Below, one piece after another: positions 6,295 through 6,312 of a DNA stretch of 6,312 bases. Under the pieces are notes generated by a model, which worked only from the letters and a program-made list of their open reading frames with translations, ran no database searches and was not told where the DNA came from. The stretch is from positions 1 to 6,312 of the forward strand of contig CAMNHZ010000045.1 of the NCBI GenBank assembly GCA_946540075.1, given 5' to 3'. The stretch is from an uncultured Bacillota bacterium. Its GTDB lineage: Bacteria > Bacillota_I > Bacilli_A > RF39 > UBA660. The stretch's first letter is position 1. Each line of letters begins with the position of its first letter. Both the position numbers and the translations under genes were made by a program.

Positions 6295-6312
6295 CCTAAT
6301 TTATATAATTAA

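Noticed and set aside
1..6312. Mycoplasma-type genetic code (TGA as Trp)
   Set aside because: Trp codons checked are TGG, and every gene ends at TAA or TAG without requiring readthrough of an in-frame TGA.

Overview
The window is very AT-rich (well under one third G+C by eye). All four protein-coding genes lie on the minus strand, so transcription runs from position 6312 toward position 1. Promoters are sigma-A-like, three of the four with an extended -10 (TGnTATnAT), and ribosome-binding sites are strong and purine-rich. The standard bacterial code fits: Trp is read from TGG and no in-frame TGA is needed. With a phosphoketolase and a long U32-family protein, this suggests a low-GC Bacillota or Mycoplasmatota-related bacterium, probably an uncultured host-associated anaerobic fermenter. 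The taxonomy is inference.

Layout in transcription order: (1) 6227-3873, a complete phosphoketolase (784 aa) with its own promoter and a hairpin terminator. (2) 3777-3025, a 250-aa protein of unknown function. Its longest open frame starts at 3843, but the extra codons lie over the promoter, so the start is reset to 3777. (3) 2896-2156, a 246-aa paralogue of gene 2. (4) 2081-1, a long U32-family protein of RlhA/TrhP-like type (693 codons visible), which runs off the left edge and so has no stop codon in the window.

Each gene appears to be its own transcription unit: every intergenic gap is short (73-128 bp) and holds a terminator-like hairpin followed by a promoter. There is no evidence of an operon, and no mobile element, CRISPR array, tRNA or rRNA was seen. 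No gene-free stretch exceeds 300 bases.

The two outer genes are recognisable housekeeping types: acetyl-phosphate production from sugar phosphates, and probable RNA hydroxylation. The least explained part is the tandem pair of unknown paralogues. They share an N-terminal core almost unchanged even at the DNA level, have diverged middle sections, and carry separate promoters. A perfect AT-only palindrome sits where the -35 of one of them should be.
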